Source of the DNA: Brevundimonas lenta
Lineage (GTDB): Bacteria; Pseudomonadota; Alphaproteobacteria; Caulobacterales; Caulobacteraceae
NCBI RefSeq assembly: GCF_014196335.1
Contig: NZ_JACIDM010000003.1
Coordinates: 558,001 to 622,000 of the forward strand
DNA length: 64,000 bases
Reading direction: 5' to 3'
In this document: positions 15,921-27,563 of the stretch, in pieces
Position numbering within the stretch: position 1 is the first letter of the stretch
Layout: every line of letters begins with the position of its first letter
Notes under the pieces: model-generated
The model's database searches: none
Seen by the model: only the letters and a program-made list of their open reading frames with translations
Told to the model about the DNA's origin: nothing
Made by a program: the position numbers and the translations under genes

Positions 15921-17186
15921 TCAGGGCTGGATTTCGAGGCCGCGCGCGCCAGTGGTGATCGCGCCCTTCAGCACGGCCTGACGCAGACAGGCGCCGCGCA
16001 GGGTGGCGCGGCTGAGATTGGCGTCCGTCAGGTTGGCGCATTTCAGATCGGCGCCCGACAGGTCCGCGCCCTTCAGGCTGGCGCCCGTGAGGTCGCAGGG
16101 CAGCAGACGGTCGGCGGTGATGAGCAGCGGGCCCAGCTGGGCCTCGCGCATGTCGGAGCCGCTGAGCAGGGCCCGGGCCAGACGCGCGCCGCGCAGGTCG
16201 GCGCCCTTTAGGTTGGCGGAGCGGAGGTCGGCGTCCTCGAGATGGGCGCCCTGAAGCTGCACGCCCTCCATGTCGAGGCCGTAGAAGATCGCGCCCTTGG
16301 CCGACAGGGCGGTGAGGTTGTAGCCGCGGATCGAACGCAGGGCGCGCAGGTCGACGCCGTCGAAGACGGAGGGCCGGCCGGCCGCGCCGCCGGTCTCGCA
16401 CCACTGGGCGTGGTCGGCCAGCATGTCGGCGGCGGGCATCTTGCCCACGGGCGCGCCGGACGAGCGGTCGTCGGTGAGGGCGCCGGAGAGATCGGCGCCG
16501 TCGGTCCGCCACATGGCCGATTTGACCCCGACCAGCACGGCCTCGCGCAGGTCGGCGCCGGTCAGATCGGCGCCCGAAAGGTCGGCCCCGGCGAGGTCGG
16601 CGCCGCGGAAGCTGGCCTGCTTCAGGTTGGCGCGGACCAGCTTGCAGTCCTTCATGATCGCGTCGGAGAAGTCGGCGGCGACGGCGACCACGCCGGTCAG
16701 CTTGGAGCGTTCGAGATTGGCGCCGGCGAGGCAGGCGCCCTGGGCCTGGGTGTCGCGGCTGGAGCGGGCCTCGATGACGCGGAAGCCGAGGCGGGAATCC
16801 GCGGCGGCGATGGTGCCCTCGCGCAGATCGGCCTCGAACAGGTCGGCGCCAGTCAGGTCGGCCCCGCGCAGGCAGGCGCCGCGCAGGTCGGCGCGCCGCA
16901 TGCTGGCGTCGACGAGGACGCACTCCTGCATGTCCGCGCCGAAGAGGATGGCGTTATCGAGCTTTGCCCCGCTGAGGTCGCAGCCGATCAGGCAGGCGGC
17001 GGAGAAGTCGGCGTCAGCGAGATTGCGGTTGACCAGCGAGAGGCCGGACAGGTCCATCCAGGCGAAGACGGCGCGGGCGCCGCCCGGCCGGGCCTGCCAC
17101 AGGCGGTCGTGCCGGGCGCAGATGGCGTCCAGCTCTTTTTGATCGATGCGCCTTCTGGCGACGGCTTGGGCGGTGTTCCCCGACAT
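15921..17186 (-). CDS. Pentapeptide-repeat protein
   Basis: The 421-residue protein is made mostly of A(D/N)LxG-type pentapeptides. Three repeat blocks (about 60-130, 150-215, and 290-415) carry strings such as [13 protein letters not shown] and [13 protein letters not shown]. An N-terminal 55-residue helical cap ([17 protein letters not shown]) and a less regular insert at about 220-285 interrupt the coil. Such repeats fold as right-handed quadrilateral beta-helices. Some relatives (Qnr, MfpA) mimic DNA and bind gyrase, but this protein is twice their size and has no signal to link it to gyrase. No signal peptide. Function unknown. Confidence 0.9.
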   Translation of the reverse strand: MSGNTAQAVARRRIDQKELDAICARHDRLWQARPGGARAVFAWMDLSGLSLVNRNLADADFSAACLIGCDLSGAKLDNAILFGADMQECVLVDASMRRADLRGACLRGADLTGADLFEADLREGTIAAADSRLGFRVIEARSSRDTQAQGACLAGANLERSKLTGVVAVAADFSDAIMKDCKLVRANLKQASFRGADLAGADLSGADLTGADLREAVLVGVKSAMWRTDGADLSGALTDDRSSGAPVGKMPAADMLADHAQWCETGGAAGRPSVFDGVDLRALRSIRGYNLTALSAKGAIFYGLDMEGVQLQGAHLEDADLRSANLKGADLRGARLARALLSGSDMREAQLGPLLITADRLLPCDLTGASLKGADLSGADLKCANLTDANLSRATLRGACLRQAVLKGAITTGARGLEIQP

Positions 17187-17261
17187 TGACCCAGAATGGC
17201 ACGCCGCCGCTTAAGGAAGAGTGAGGAACGTCACCAGAATGCGTGAGGAATCAGCGGGTAA

Positions 17262-17900
17262 TCAGGCGGTCAGCAGACCCTGTTCGCGCAGCGCGTCGGC
17301 CAGTTCGCCGGGCCCGACCCAGACACGGGTGTAGCCGGCCTCGCCGAGGCGTTTCAGCTCGGTGGCCAGGTCGGCCTTGGCCGAGGCGGCGAAGCGGGCG
17401 TCGAACCCCTCGCCGTCGTCGCTGATGCGGACCAGGGGGCGGCCGGTTTCGACGCGGTGCAGATAGCCTTCGTAGAGAACCGAGGCCTCCTGGGCGAGCA
17501 GACCGGTCTCGACGTCCAGGCCCGCCTTGCGCAGACGCTCGACGCCTCGGCCCGAGGCGAAGGGCGAGGGATCGACGGCGGCGACGACCACGCGGCTGAC
17601 GCCGGCGTCCATCAGGAAGTTGGAGCAGGACGTGCGGCCCGACGAGCGGGCGCCGCACGGCTCCATGGTGACATAGGCGGTGGCGCCGCGGGCCTTGTCC
17701 CCGGCGGCGGGAACGGCCTGTTCCTCGGCGTGGGGACGACCGCCCGGAGCCGTGGCCGCCTCGGCGACGACCTCGCCGTCCTTGACGACGACGCAGGCGA
17801 CCGCCGGGTTCGGCCAGGTCTGGCCCATCCGCGCCTTGGCCAGGGCGATGGCCCGGCCCATGAAGCGGATGTCGTCGGAGGTCTGCTGCGCGCTGGTCAT
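17262..17900 (-). CDS. RibD-like deaminase with remnant reductase segment
   Basis: The 212-residue protein has a cytidine-deaminase-fold zinc site: HAEE (His57, Glu59) and EPC...SC (Cys82, Cys92). It then carries RibD-type text GVERLRKAGLDVETGLLAQEA and GYLHRVETGRPLV. RibD proteins are usually about 350-370 residues, with a C-terminal reductase domain. Here only the linker and a short remainder (ISDDGEGFDARFAASAKADL) follow, so the reductase half is missing or replaced. The spacing between the zinc cysteines is nine residues, one more than usual RibD. It may still deaminate the riboflavin precursor or act on another substrate. gpmA lies 1 bp upstream in the same direction. Confidence 0.8.
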   Translation of the reverse strand: MTSAQQTSDDIRFMGRAIALAKARMGQTWPNPAVACVVVKDGEVVAEAATAPGGRPHAEEQAVPAAGDKARGATAYVTMEPCGARSSGRTSCSNFLMDAGVSRVVVAAVDPSPFASGRGVERLRKAGLDVETGLLAQEASVLYEGYLHRVETGRPLVRISDDGEGFDARFAASAKADLATELKRLGEAGYTRVWVGPGELADALREQGLLTA

Positions 17901-17901
17901 G

Positions 17902-18621
17902 TCAGGCTTCCGGCAGGGGCGGCAGGGGCTGGGCGCGGTCGGCGTCGAGGTAGCGGGCGGCGACCGGGGTCAGGTTCGCGTCGAGATCGATCTCCAGCGG
18001 ATTGCCGGTGGGGATTTCGACGCCGACGATCTGGTCGTCCGGGACGTTGAACAGGTGCTTCACGATGGCCCGCAGGGAGTTGCCGTGGGCGGCGATCAGC
18101 ACGTCGTCGCCGGCCTTGAGGCGCGGGGCGATGGCGTCGTTCCAGTAGGGCAGGACGCGGTCCAGGGTGGTCTTCAGGCTTTCGGTATCCGGAATGTGCT
18201 GGCCGGCGTAGCGGGGATCGTGGGCGAAATCGAACTCGCCGCCCGGGGCCAGCGGCGGCGGCGGGACGTCGTAGCTGCGGCGCCAGATTTTCACCTGATC
18301 GTCGCCGTGCAGGGCCGCCGTCTCGGCCTTGTCGAGGCCGGTCAGGCCGCCGTAGTGGCGCTCGTTCAGGCGCCAGTCCTCGACCACCGGGACGTCCTTG
18401 AGGCCAGCCGAGTCCAGCGCCAGCGCGCCGGTGCGCTTCGCCCGGGTCAGGACGGAGGTGAACATGACGTCCGGATGGAAGCCGGCCGCCGCGATCTGTT
18501 CACCGCCGCGCCGCGCCTGGGCCTCGCCCTCGGCGGTCAGGTCGACGTCGACCCAGCCGGTGAAGCGGTTTTCCAGGTTCCACTGGCTCTGGCCGTGGCG
18601 CAGCAGGATCAGGCGGGGCAT
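17902..18621 (-). CDS. gpmA: 2,3-bisphosphoglycerate-dependent phosphoglycerate mutase
   Basis: This glycolytic enzyme interconverts 3- and 2-phosphoglycerate. The protein (239 residues from ATG 18621) begins MPRLILLRHGQSQWN, with the phosphohistidine RHG at 8-10. It contains TSVLTRAKRT, DWRLNERHYGGLTGLDKAE and the second catalytic histidine in AAHGNSLRAI. These are GpmA-specific. A TTG lies one codon further upstream, but ATG has the better spacing to GGAGA. The downstream RibD-like gene begins 1 bp after the gpmA stop, so they form an operon. Assignment is secure. Confidence 0.95.
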   Translation of the reverse strand: MPRLILLRHGQSQWNLENRFTGWVDVDLTAEGEAQARRGGEQIAAAGFHPDVMFTSVLTRAKRTGALALDSAGLKDVPVVEDWRLNERHYGGLTGLDKAETAALHGDDQVKIWRRSYDVPPPPLAPGGEFDFAHDPRYAGQHIPDTESLKTTLDRVLPYWNDAIAPRLKAGDDVLIAAHGNSLRAIVKHLFNVPDDQIVGVEIPTGNPLEIDLDANLTPVAARYLDADRAQPLPPLPEA

Positions 18622-18781
18622 CAAGGTCTCCGATGGCGTTCGGGACGGGGGTAGGCCCGGGCTCCGGACCGGTCAAGGTTCGCTCGCCGCTACGCCAACG
18701 CCGCACCCAAACCACCGTTCCCGCGTTGTTGTGGCCCTCCGACGGCCTGCTATACCGGTCGCCCCGCTTCAGGACCCGATC

Positions 18782-20278
18782 ATGATCAAGCCGCGCCAGG
18801 ACCTTCGCCCCAACACGGCCGAGTACGAGACCGTGCCGCTGGTGAAGCCCACCGGGTTCCGCGAGTACGACGCGCGCTGGATCCTGGACAAGGAGATCAA
18901 CCTGCTGGGCATCCAGGCCCTGGGCCTCGGCCTGGCGACCTACGTCCACGAGATCGGCCAGCGGAACAAGATCGTGGTCGGCCACGACTACCGCTCATAT
19001 TCGCTGGCCGTGAAACAGGCGCTGACCCTGGGCCTGCTGGAAGGCGGGATGGACGTGCTGGACATCGGCCTGGCCCTGTCGCCGATGGCCTATTTCGCCC
19101 AGTTCGACCTCGCCGCGCCGTGCGTGGCCATGGTCACCGCCAGCCACAACGAGAACGGCTGGACGGGGGTGAAGATGGGCGCGCAGCCGCCGCTGACCTT
19201 CGGCCCGGACGAGATCGGCCGCCTGAAGGAGATCGTGCTGAACGCCGAGGGCATCGTCCGTGGCGGCGGCACCCTGACCCGCATTGAGGGCTTCCGCGAG
19301 CGCTACATCGAGGAAGTCAGCCAGGTGAAGTTGAGCCGGCCGATCAAGGTGGTCGCCGCCTGCGGCAACGGCACGGCGGGCGCCTTCGCCCCCGAGGCCC
19401 TGCGCCGGATGGGGGCCGAGGTGATCGAGATGGACGTCGAGCTCGACTACACCTTCCCCAAATACAATCCGAACCCCGAAGACCACGCCATGCTGGTGCA
19501 GATGGCGCAGAAGGTGCGCGAGACCGGCGCCGACCTGGCCCTGGGCTTCGACGGCGACGGCGACCGCTGCGGCGTGGTGGACGATACGGGCGAGGAGATT
19601 TTCGCCGACAAGATCGGCCTGATGCTGGGCCGCGATCTGAGCGCCCTGCACCCCAACTCGACCTTCGTCGTCGATGTGAAATCGACCGGCCTGTACAAGA
19701 CCGACGAGGTGCTGAAGGCCAACGGGGCGGAGACCGTCTACTGGAAAACGGGCCACTCCTACATCAAGCGCAAGACGGCCGAACTGGGCGCGCTGGCGGG
19801 CTTCGAGAAGTCGGGCCACTTCTTCTTCAACGCCCCGCTGGGCCACGGCTATGACGACGGCATCGTCGCGGCGGGGGCGGTGCTGGCGATGCTGGACCGG
19901 AACCCCGGCAAGAAGCTCAGCGAGCTGAAGGCCGCCCTGCCCGACGCCTGGACCAGCCTGACGATGTCGCCGCACTGCGACGACGAGCTGAAGTACGAGG
20001 TGCTGGAGCGGATCGTGGCCGAGTACCAGGCCCTGGCCGATGCGGGCGGCTCGATCCTGGGCCGCAAGATCGTCGAGGCGATCACGGTCAACGGCGTGCG
20101 CGTGCACCTGGAGGACGGGTCCTGGGTGCTGGTCCGCGCCTCGTCCAACAAGCCGGAGCTGGTGGTGGTGGTCGAGAGCATGCGCTCGGAAGACGACATG
20201 CGCGCCCTGTTCCGCGAGGAAGTGAAGCCGCGGCTGGCCAAGTACGCCGAGGTCGGCGCCTACAATCAGGAGATTTGA
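18782..20278 (+). CDS. Phosphomannomutase/phosphoglucomutase
   Basis: This alpha-D-phosphohexomutase has 498 residues, a usual length for the family. The active-site loop is TASHNENGWTG with phospho-Ser121; the metal loop is DGDGDR (257-262); the sugar-binding region has KTGHSYIKRK and GFEKSGHFFF; the C-terminal phosphate loop is VRASSNKPELVVVVE. It interconverts mannose or glucose 6- and 1-phosphates for nucleotide-sugar synthesis. ATG 18782 follows the 160-bp gap from gpmA. A large inverted repeat follows the stop. AlgC- or ManB-like bifunctionality is likely, but one sugar preference cannot be read from sequence. Confidence 0.93.
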   Translation: MIKPRQDLRPNTAEYETVPLVKPTGFREYDARWILDKEINLLGIQALGLGLATYVHEIGQRNKIVVGHDYRSYSLAVKQALTLGLLEGGMDVLDIGLALSPMAYFAQFDLAAPCVAMVTASHNENGWTGVKMGAQPPLTFGPDEIGRLKEIVLNAEGIVRGGGTLTRIEGFRERYIEEVSQVKLSRPIKVVAACGNGTAGAFAPEALRRMGAEVIEMDVELDYTFPKYNPNPEDHAMLVQMAQKVRETGADLALGFDGDGDRCGVVDDTGEEIFADKIGLMLGRDLSALHPNSTFVVDVKSTGLYKTDEVLKANGAETVYWKTGHSYIKRKTAELGALAGFEKSGHFFFNAPLGHGYDDGIVAAGAVLAMLDRNPGKKLSELKAALPDAWTSLTMSPHCDDELKYEVLERIVAEYQALADAGGSILGRKIVEAITVNGVRVHLEDGSWVLVRASSNKPELVVVVESMRSEDDMRALFREEVKPRLAKYAEVGAYNQEI

Positions 20279-20286
20279 GGGCTTTC

Positions 20287-20446
20287 GTCATTCCGGGCGG
20301 AAGCGAGCAAAGCGAGCTGCAGACCCGGAACCCGGCGGCGCGCGAGAGCGCGAACCTGTCACGCACGCAGCTGGCGGACACATCGCCTTCGCTTTGCTAC
20401 GGCGCCGCCGGGTTCCGGGTCTCCGCTGCGCTTCGCCCGGAATGAC
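20287..20446. repeat. Long imperfect palindromic intergenic repeat
   Basis: The outer arms GTCATTCCGGGCG (20287-20299) and CGCCCGGAATGAC (20434-20446) are perfect complements. Inner blocks GACCCGGAACCCGGCGGCGC and its near-complement GCCGCCGGGTTCCGGGTC extend the fold. The element sits entirely between two genes and looks like a REP/BIME-type dispersed repeat. Confidence 0.85.
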
Positions 20447-20538
20447 GACAGCAGGGGGCGCGCCCGATGACGAATGCGTGGGGTCGGTTGAACCGTCCGC
20501 CTTGGCAGTACAGAAGCGAATGACGACCGGGAGCTTCC

Positions 20539-21843
20539 GTGGCTGACGACGACCAGCGCATCGCGATCATCGGCGGCGGGTTCTCCGGCGCCATGCTGGC
20601 CGCCCGGCTGGCCGAAGCGGGCGTCGCCTCGGTCCTGATCGACCGGACCGGGACCTTCGGGCCGGGACTGGCCTACTCCACCCCGTTCGAGGGCCACCTG
20701 CTGAACGTGCGCGCCAACCGCATGAGCGCGGTCGAGGGGCGGCCCGACGATTTCGTGGACTGGCTGAAGGCGAGCGCGGGCTGGCGCGCCGATCCCGAAG
20801 GCTTCGCGCCGCGGCGCTACTACGGCGAATATCTGCAGCACCGGTTGAACGCCGTCCGGCTGGCGCATCCCGGCCTGATCGAGCTGGTCACCGGCGAGGT
20901 CTCGGCGATCGAGGCCGATGCGGTCAGGCTGGCCGACGGGCGGCGGATCGAGGCCCGCGCCACGGTGCTGGCCACCGGCAATCCGGCTCCGAAGACGGCG
21001 CAGGGCGGTTCGCGGCGCATCATCCACGATCCCTGGGCGCCGGGAGCGCTGGACCGGATCGGAGCGGAGGATGCGGTCATCATCGTCGGCTCGGGCCTGA
21101 CCATGATCGACATGGCCCTGTGGCTGGAGGCCAACGGCCGCAAGGGACCGATCCATGTGCTGTCCCGCCGCGGGCTGACGCCGCGCGCGCACGGCGAACA
21201 CCACGACACGCCGGCGCCGCCGACAGACCTGCTGCTGGAGGGATCGCCCTCGCAACAGGTGGCCGAGGCCCGGCGGCTGGCGGCGGAGACCGGGAACTGG
21301 CGGGCGGTGATGGAGGGCCTGCGCCCCCTGACCGCACGGCTGTGGACGGGGGCCGATCCGAAGACGCGGGCGCGCTGGCTGCGGCACCTGCGGCCCTGGT
21401 GGGACGTGCATCGGCACCGGATCGCCCCGGAGGTGCAGGAGGCGATGGACAGGCTGGGGAGCCGGCTCGACATTTCGGCGGGCCGGGTGGAGCGGGTGGA
21501 GGCCGATGCGGACGGCGTCACCGTCCACTGGCGCCCGCGCGACGGCTCGGCGCAGCCGCCGCTTACGGGCGGCTGGCTGATCGACTGCACCGGGCCGGGG
21601 CATGCGGCGGCGCAGACCCCGCTGACCGGCGCCCTGATCGCCTCGGGCCGTGCACGGCTGGAGCCGCTGGGCCTCGGGCTGGAGGTGGCGCAGGACGGGC
21701 GCGCGATCGGCGTGGACGGGACGCCGGACGACCGGCTGTTCGTGCTGGGCCCGCCGGCGTTCGCGTCGTTCTGGGAGACGACGGCCGTGCCGGACATCCG
21801 CAAGCGGGTGGAGGGGTTGGTCGGGGTGTTGACGGCCGTTTAA
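20539..21843 (+). CDS. FAD/NAD(P)-binding protein (FAD-NAD(P)-binding domain, YdhS-like)
   Basis: The 434-residue protein begins with a Rossmann dinucleotide motif, IAIIGGGFSGAMLAARLAE (FAD ADP-binding GGGFSG at 10-15). It has the second signature FGPGLAYSTPFEGHLLNVRA typical of the FAD_NAD_binding_9 family, and a second Rossmann strand AVIIVGSGLTMIDMALWL for a nicotinamide cofactor. The end has GTPDDRLFVLGPPAFASFWETTAVPDIR-like text that closes the FAD site. Start is GTG at 20539, which directly precedes the motif. It is probably a cytoplasmic oxidoreductase or monooxygenase-like protein; the substrate is unknown. It stands alone. Confidence 0.85.
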   Translation: MADDDQRIAIIGGGFSGAMLAARLAEAGVASVLIDRTGTFGPGLAYSTPFEGHLLNVRANRMSAVEGRPDDFVDWLKASAGWRADPEGFAPRRYYGEYLQHRLNAVRLAHPGLIELVTGEVSAIEADAVRLADGRRIEARATVLATGNPAPKTAQGGSRRIIHDPWAPGALDRIGAEDAVIIVGSGLTMIDMALWLEANGRKGPIHVLSRRGLTPRAHGEHHDTPAPPTDLLLEGSPSQQVAEARRLAAETGNWRAVMEGLRPLTARLWTGADPKTRARWLRHLRPWWDVHRHRIAPEVQEAMDRLGSRLDISAGRVERVEADADGVTVHWRPRDGSAQPPLTGGWLIDCTGPGHAAAQTPLTGALIASGRARLEPLGLGLEVAQDGRAIGVDGTPDDRLFVLGPPAFASFWETTAVPDIRKRVEGLVGVLTAV

Positions 21844-21907
21844 CCGCCTCCATGGTTTTGGGCTGAAACGGCAGACATCGTGGTCAGCCAGAGTCGAGAC
21901 CTGGAAC

Positions 21908-22999
21908 ATGTTCAAAGAAATGATGCTCGCCGCCGTGCTGTTGGCGATGGCGGGGCAGGCGGCCGCGCAGGACGTGCATCAGGCGCGGGTCGATCTCGGT
22001 GAGCCCGCCCAAGGCTATGCATTCTACAACCGCCCCGGCGCGACGGTCGCCGAGCACAACGCCGAACTGGCCCGGTGCGCGGCGGACACCTGGTTCGGGG
22101 AAGACGGTCAGGAATTTCGTCGAATGGGCCTGGCGTATGAGCTGTTCTGGGGCGGGACGGCCCGGGCGGTCCCCGTTGTGAAAACCGAGAACTGCATGAT
22201 CGCCCGCGGCTGGCGGGTGTTCGAACTGGAGAGCGCTGAAGGCGCGGCGGTCGCCGGGCTTTCGGGGGCGGCACTGGCTGAGCGGGCGGGGCCTTGGTTG
22301 GGCGCCGAAACGCCGCCGGGTCGGCTGGTGCGCAGCTTCACCAACCAGCTCGCCCGCCCGAACGGTTACGGCACGGCCTCACGCCCGAGACCCGCCAGCC
22401 CCGGCCACATCAGCCTGAAGATCTTCATGGAGGGCGACGCGAGCGTCGAACTGCCCCTGCTCGACCTGCGAGCGGTCTTCAAGCAGCCGCGGGCCAAAAC
22501 GCTTCGCTGGCCGCAGCTTCCGGAGCCGGCGCCCGGCAACGCCATCGTCATCATGCGGCTGAGCGGCACGCACTACGCCCTAGCGTTTGAGCAGGACGTC
22601 GAGGACAGCGCCCCGCTCGGCCAATCCTTCGGCGCCATGCCCAGCCGAAACGGCCGCTGGGTCGCGGTCGAGGTTCCTGCAGGACGGTGGCGGATCGCGC
22701 GGATCCAGAGCCTGAATCTGTGCTTCGGATCGCCCGCCTTCGAGGTGGCGGCGGGCGAAGTCGTCTACGCCGGGCATTTCGACACGGCGGGAGCGCGGCT
22801 GGGGCCTGACCTGGACCTGGCCCCCGTGCGCGCCGCGGTCCAGGGCCCTGTCGTCGAGCGCCTTCGCCCGGCCGTCTATCGCAACGGCTCGACCGGTGAC
22901 TGCAACATGCCGAACATCGGATATGCGCTCGAATTCCCCGGCGCGGAGTTCGAGCCGGGTTATCGCGGCGGCAGCGTAGCCGCCGCGCCGGCGCCCTAA
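21908..22999 (+). CDS. Exported protein of unknown function
   Basis: The 363-residue protein starts [21 protein letters not shown], a signal peptide with cleavage after AAA. The mature part has several Cys residues (for example [38 protein letters not shown]) that could form disulfides in the periplasm. Its C-terminal third ([12 protein letters not shown] ... [13 protein letters not shown]) resembles the strand pattern of small DUF2846-like lipoprotein domains, but I cannot assign a family. The last 4 bp overlap the convergent glmM gene. It lies 64 bp after the FAD protein on the same strand and may share its transcript. Confidence 0.7.
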   Translation: MFKEMMLAAVLLAMAGQAAAQDVHQARVDLGEPAQGYAFYNRPGATVAEHNAELARCAADTWFGEDGQEFRRMGLAYELFWGGTARAVPVVKTENCMIARGWRVFELESAEGAAVAGLSGAALAERAGPWLGAETPPGRLVRSFTNQLARPNGYGTASRPRPASPGHISLKIFMEGDASVELPLLDLRAVFKQPRAKTLRWPQLPEPAPGNAIVIMRLSGTHYALAFEQDVEDSAPLGQSFGAMPSRNGRWVAVEVPAGRWRIARIQSLNLCFGSPAFEVAAGEVVYAGHFDTAGARLGPDLDLAPVRAAVQGPVVERLRPAVYRNGSTGDCNMPNIGYALEFPGAEFEPGYRGGSVAAAPAP

Positions 23000-24345
23000 C
23001 CCGCCGCCTTCACCGCCGCGGCGACGTCGGAGACCACCGACTTCACCAGCTTTTCGTCGTCGCCCTCGGCCATGACGCGGATGAGTTTTTCGGTGCCCGA
23101 GGGGCGGACCAGCAGGCGGCCGACGCCGTCCAGGCGGGCCTCGGCGTCGGCGATGGCGGCAACGACCTTTGCGTCCTCCAGCGGCTTCGCAGCGGTGTAG
23201 CGGACGTTTTCCAGCTTCTGCGGCACGGTCTCGAACTGGCGCGCCAGCTCGCTCATGGGCTTGCCGCTTTCGACCAGCACGGCGAGGACCTGGAGGGCCG
23301 ACATCAGGCCGTCGCCGGTGGTGGCGTAGTCGTGCAGGATGATGTGGCCGGACTGTTCGCCGCCGAGGTTAAAGCCGCCCTCGCGCATGCGCTCCATGAC
23401 ATAGCGGTCGCCCACTTTCGTGCGCTCAAGGGTCAGGCCCTCGGCCTGCAGGCGGCGCTCGAGGCCGAGGTTGGACATGACGGTGGCGACCAGGCCGCCG
23501 CCCTTCAGCAGGCCGCGTTTGGCCCAGTCGAGAGCGACCATGGCCATGATCTGGTCGCCGTCGATGACGCGGCCGTTCTCGTCGCAGATGATGACCCGGT
23601 CAGCGTCGCCGTCCAGGGCGATGCCGATGTCGGCGCGGTAGCGTTTGACCGCCTCGGCCAGGGTCTCGGGGTGGGTCGAGCCGCAGTTCTCGTTGATGTT
23701 GAGGCCGTTCGGCTCGACGCCGACGGCGCAGACCTCGGCGCCCAGTTCATAGAGGGTGGTCGGGGCGACTTTGTAGCCGGCGCCGTTGGCGCAATCGACG
23801 GCGATGCGCAGGCCCTGCAGGCTGAGCCCCTTGGGGAAGCTGGCCTTGGCGATCTCGACATAACGCGCCTGGCTGTCGTCGATGCGCTTGACCCGGCCGA
23901 TGGCGTCGGCGGGCGCGAGGCCGGAGCCGAGGGCCTCATCCATCATCGACTCGATCTTCAGCTCGACGGCGTCGGACAGCTTGTAGCCGTCCGGGCCGAA
24001 CAGCTTGATGCCGTTGTCGAGGTAGGCGTTGTGCGAGGCCGAGATCATGACGCCGATGTCGGCGCGCATGGAGCGGGTCATCATGGCCACGCCCGGCGTC
24101 GGCAGCGGGCCGAAGGTGCGCACGTCCATGCCGGCGGCCGAGAAACCGGCGACCAGGGCGGGCTCGATCATATAGCCGGACAGGCGGGTGTCCTTGCCGA
24201 TGACCACGAGGTGGCGGCGGTCGTCCGACGACATGAACATCCGCCCCGCGGCGAGACCCACGCGCAGCGCCACTTCGGGCGTCATGGGATGGGTGTTGGC
24301 GCGGCCGCGAATGCCGTCAGTGCCGAAGTAGCGTCGTTCAGCCAA
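22996..24345 (-). CDS. glmM: Phosphoglucosamine mutase (TTG start)
   Basis: GlmM converts glucosamine-6-phosphate to glucosamine-1-phosphate, on the path to UDP-GlcNAc for peptidoglycan and LPS. From TTG 24345 the protein has 449 residues and starts (M)[13 protein letters not shown], exactly where the family starts. GAGGAAG lies at good distance upstream. An ATG at 24405 would add 20 basic residues without family match. The phosphoserine loop is [14 protein letters not shown] (Ser104), the metal loop LDGDADRV, and the C-terminal phosphate loop [15 protein letters not shown]. It is divergent from glmS, the enzyme that makes its substrate, across 170 bp. Four bp at the 3' end overlap the convergent gene. 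Confidence 0.95.
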   Translation of the reverse strand: MAERRYFGTDGIRGRANTHPMTPEVALRVGLAAGRMFMSSDDRRHLVVIGKDTRLSGYMIEPALVAGFSAAGMDVRTFGPLPTPGVAMMTRSMRADIGVMISASHNAYLDNGIKLFGPDGYKLSDAVELKIESMMDEALGSGLAPADAIGRVKRIDDSQARYVEIAKASFPKGLSLQGLRIAVDCANGAGYKVAPTTLYELGAEVCAVGVEPNGLNINENCGSTHPETLAEAVKRYRADIGIALDGDADRVIICDENGRVIDGDQIMAMVALDWAKRGLLKGGGLVATVMSNLGLERRLQAEGLTLERTKVGDRYVMERMREGGFNLGGEQSGHIILHDYATTGDGLMSALQVLAVLVESGKPMSELARQFETVPQKLENVRYTAAKPLEDAKVVAAIADAEARLDGVGRLLVRPSGTEKLIRVMAEGDDEKLVKSVVSDVAAAVKAAG

Positions 24346-24515
24346 GCGTGGTCTTCCTCTGGTCGCGATCCGCAGAAACCTTGCGAAACCGCTTTTTAGG
24401 TGCATATCCGACCGCCTGTCGCCTACACCGGCGCCAGATTGTCAGGGTCCCGATTAGACCCTCCGGCGGTTGTGCGCAAAGCACGACGCTCCAGATTTCC
24501 GAGGACCTTCCATCC

Positions 24516-26330
<1,815 letters not shown>

Positions 26331-26421
26331 CGGTTCACCGCAGCGCCCGCGCAGCAAGGGGGGCTACGAAGTTTCGCGACGCGCGTTAGTGTGCGCACCG
26401 CTTCGCTGTTCAGGACTTCGT

Positions 26422-27300
26422 ATGACCGCCCACGCCCGCCGCCTTCGCAAGGCCGTGCTGCCCGTAGCCGGCCTCGGCACCCGCGTGCTGCCCGGCACCA
26501 AGACCACGCCCAAGGAACTGCTGAACGTCGTCGACCGGCCGATCCTGAGCTACATCGTGGAAGAGGCGCGGGAGGCCGGGATCGAGCACATCGTCTTCGT
26601 CACCGGCCGCTCGAAGGGGGCGATCGAGGACTATTTCGATCACCAGATCGAGCTTGAGGCCCAGCTGCTGGCCAAGGGCAAGATCGAGATCCTGGAGATG
26701 ATGAACGCCGAGCTGGCCAGCGCCGGCGAGATGAGCTTCACCCGCCAGATGCAGCCCAAGGGGCTGGGCCACGCGGTCTGGTGCGCCCGCGACATCATCG
26801 GCGACGAGCCCTTCGCGGTGATCCTGCCGGACGTGATCGTGGACGGTCAGCCGGGCGCGCTGAAGCAGCTGGCCGACGTCTATGCGGAGCTGGGCGGCAA
26901 CGTCATCGGCGTGGAGTCGGTGCCGGAGAGCGAGACCCACAAATACGGCATCGTCGATCCGGACGGCCGCGAGGGCGACCGCATCCGCATGAAGGGGATG
27001 ATCGAGAAGCCGCCGCGCGGCGAGGCGCCGTCGAACCTGTCGATCTCGGGCCGCTACATCCTGCAGCCGGAGATTTTCGACATTCTGGAGACGCAGGAGC
27101 GCGGCGCGGGCGGCGAAATCCAGCTGACCGACGGCATGGCGCGGCTGATGCGCGACCAGCGCTTCACGGCGGTCGAATACGCGGGCGTGACCCACGACTG
27201 CGGTGACAAGATCGGCCTGCTGCGGGCCAACGTCGCCCTGGCGCTAAAGCGGCCGGACCTCGGCGAGGCGGCGCGCGCCGCGATCACCGCCCTGCTGTAG
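26422..27300 (+). CDS. galU: UTP-glucose-1-phosphate uridylyltransferase
   Basis: GalU makes UDP-glucose from UTP and glucose-1-phosphate. The 292-residue protein begins with the nucleotide-binding AVLPVAGLGTRVLPGTKTTP and KELLNVVDRPIL. It has GLGHAVWCARDIIGDEPFAVILPD near the middle and GRYILQPEIFDIL, GGEIQLTDGMARLM and THDCGDKIG later, all GalU signatures. Length is normal. The gene follows glmS on the same strand, 91 bp on. UDP-glucose produced here can feed the SQD1 enzyme encoded at 40846 and polysaccharide synthesis. Convergent small lipoprotein genes follow. Confidence 0.96.
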   Translation: MTAHARRLRKAVLPVAGLGTRVLPGTKTTPKELLNVVDRPILSYIVEEAREAGIEHIVFVTGRSKGAIEDYFDHQIELEAQLLAKGKIEILEMMNAELASAGEMSFTRQMQPKGLGHAVWCARDIIGDEPFAVILPDVIVDGQPGALKQLADVYAELGGNVIGVESVPESETHKYGIVDPDGREGDRIRMKGMIEKPPRGEAPSNLSISGRYILQPEIFDILETQERGAGGEIQLTDGMARLMRDQRFTAVEYAGVTHDCGDKIGLLRANVALALKRPDLGEAARAAITALL

Positions 27301-27303
27301 CCG

Positions 27304-27531
27304 CTACTGCTGCGGCGGGATGCGGGTGGCCATCGCGCCCTCGATCTTGCAGAAATTGTCGACCTCGGGCCGGCCGGTCATCTGGCCGGGCGACGGGACG
27401 AGAATGCCGCCCCGGTCGCTGCACGCGCGGGCCAGCTCGGCCGTCTTGCCTGACGCGCTCTCGATCGGCTGACCCGTGCTGCTGCAGGCGGCCAGGGTCA
27501 GGCCGGCGGCGATGAGGATGATTGCACGCAT
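27304..27531 (-). CDS. Small lipoprotein, tandem paralogue 1
   Basis: The 75-residue protein has the signal MRAIILIAAGLTLAACSS with a lipobox LAAC (Cys16). The mature part contains RACSDRGGILVPSPGQ and NFCKIEG, so two further cysteines could pair. It is a paralogue of the gene just upstream at 27564, sharing the (C)xxRGGILVPxPGQ ... NNFC pattern. The stop lies 3 bp beyond the convergent galU stop. No family is recognised; it is probably a small outer- or inner-membrane lipoprotein. Confidence 0.75.
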   Translation of the reverse strand: MRAIILIAAGLTLAACSSTGQPIESASGKTAELARACSDRGGILVPSPGQMTGRPEVDNFCKIEGAMATRIPPQQ

Positions 27532-27563
27532 GGTGGAGCCTCCTTGTGCTCCGCGAACGCCGC

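Noticed and set aside
15921..17186. Pentapeptide-repeat protein as a Qnr-type gyrase protector
   Set aside because: It is about twice the size of Qnr/MfpA, has an interrupted coil and no linking context.
22996..24405. ATG at 24405 as the glmM start
   Set aside because: The extra 20 residues are basic and unlike the family, while TTG 24345 has a good ribosome site and fits the GlmM N-terminus.
24346..24515. glmS ribozyme/riboswitch in the glmM-glmS gap
   Set aside because: The glmS ribozyme is typical of Firmicutes; the gap is short and shows no matching core.
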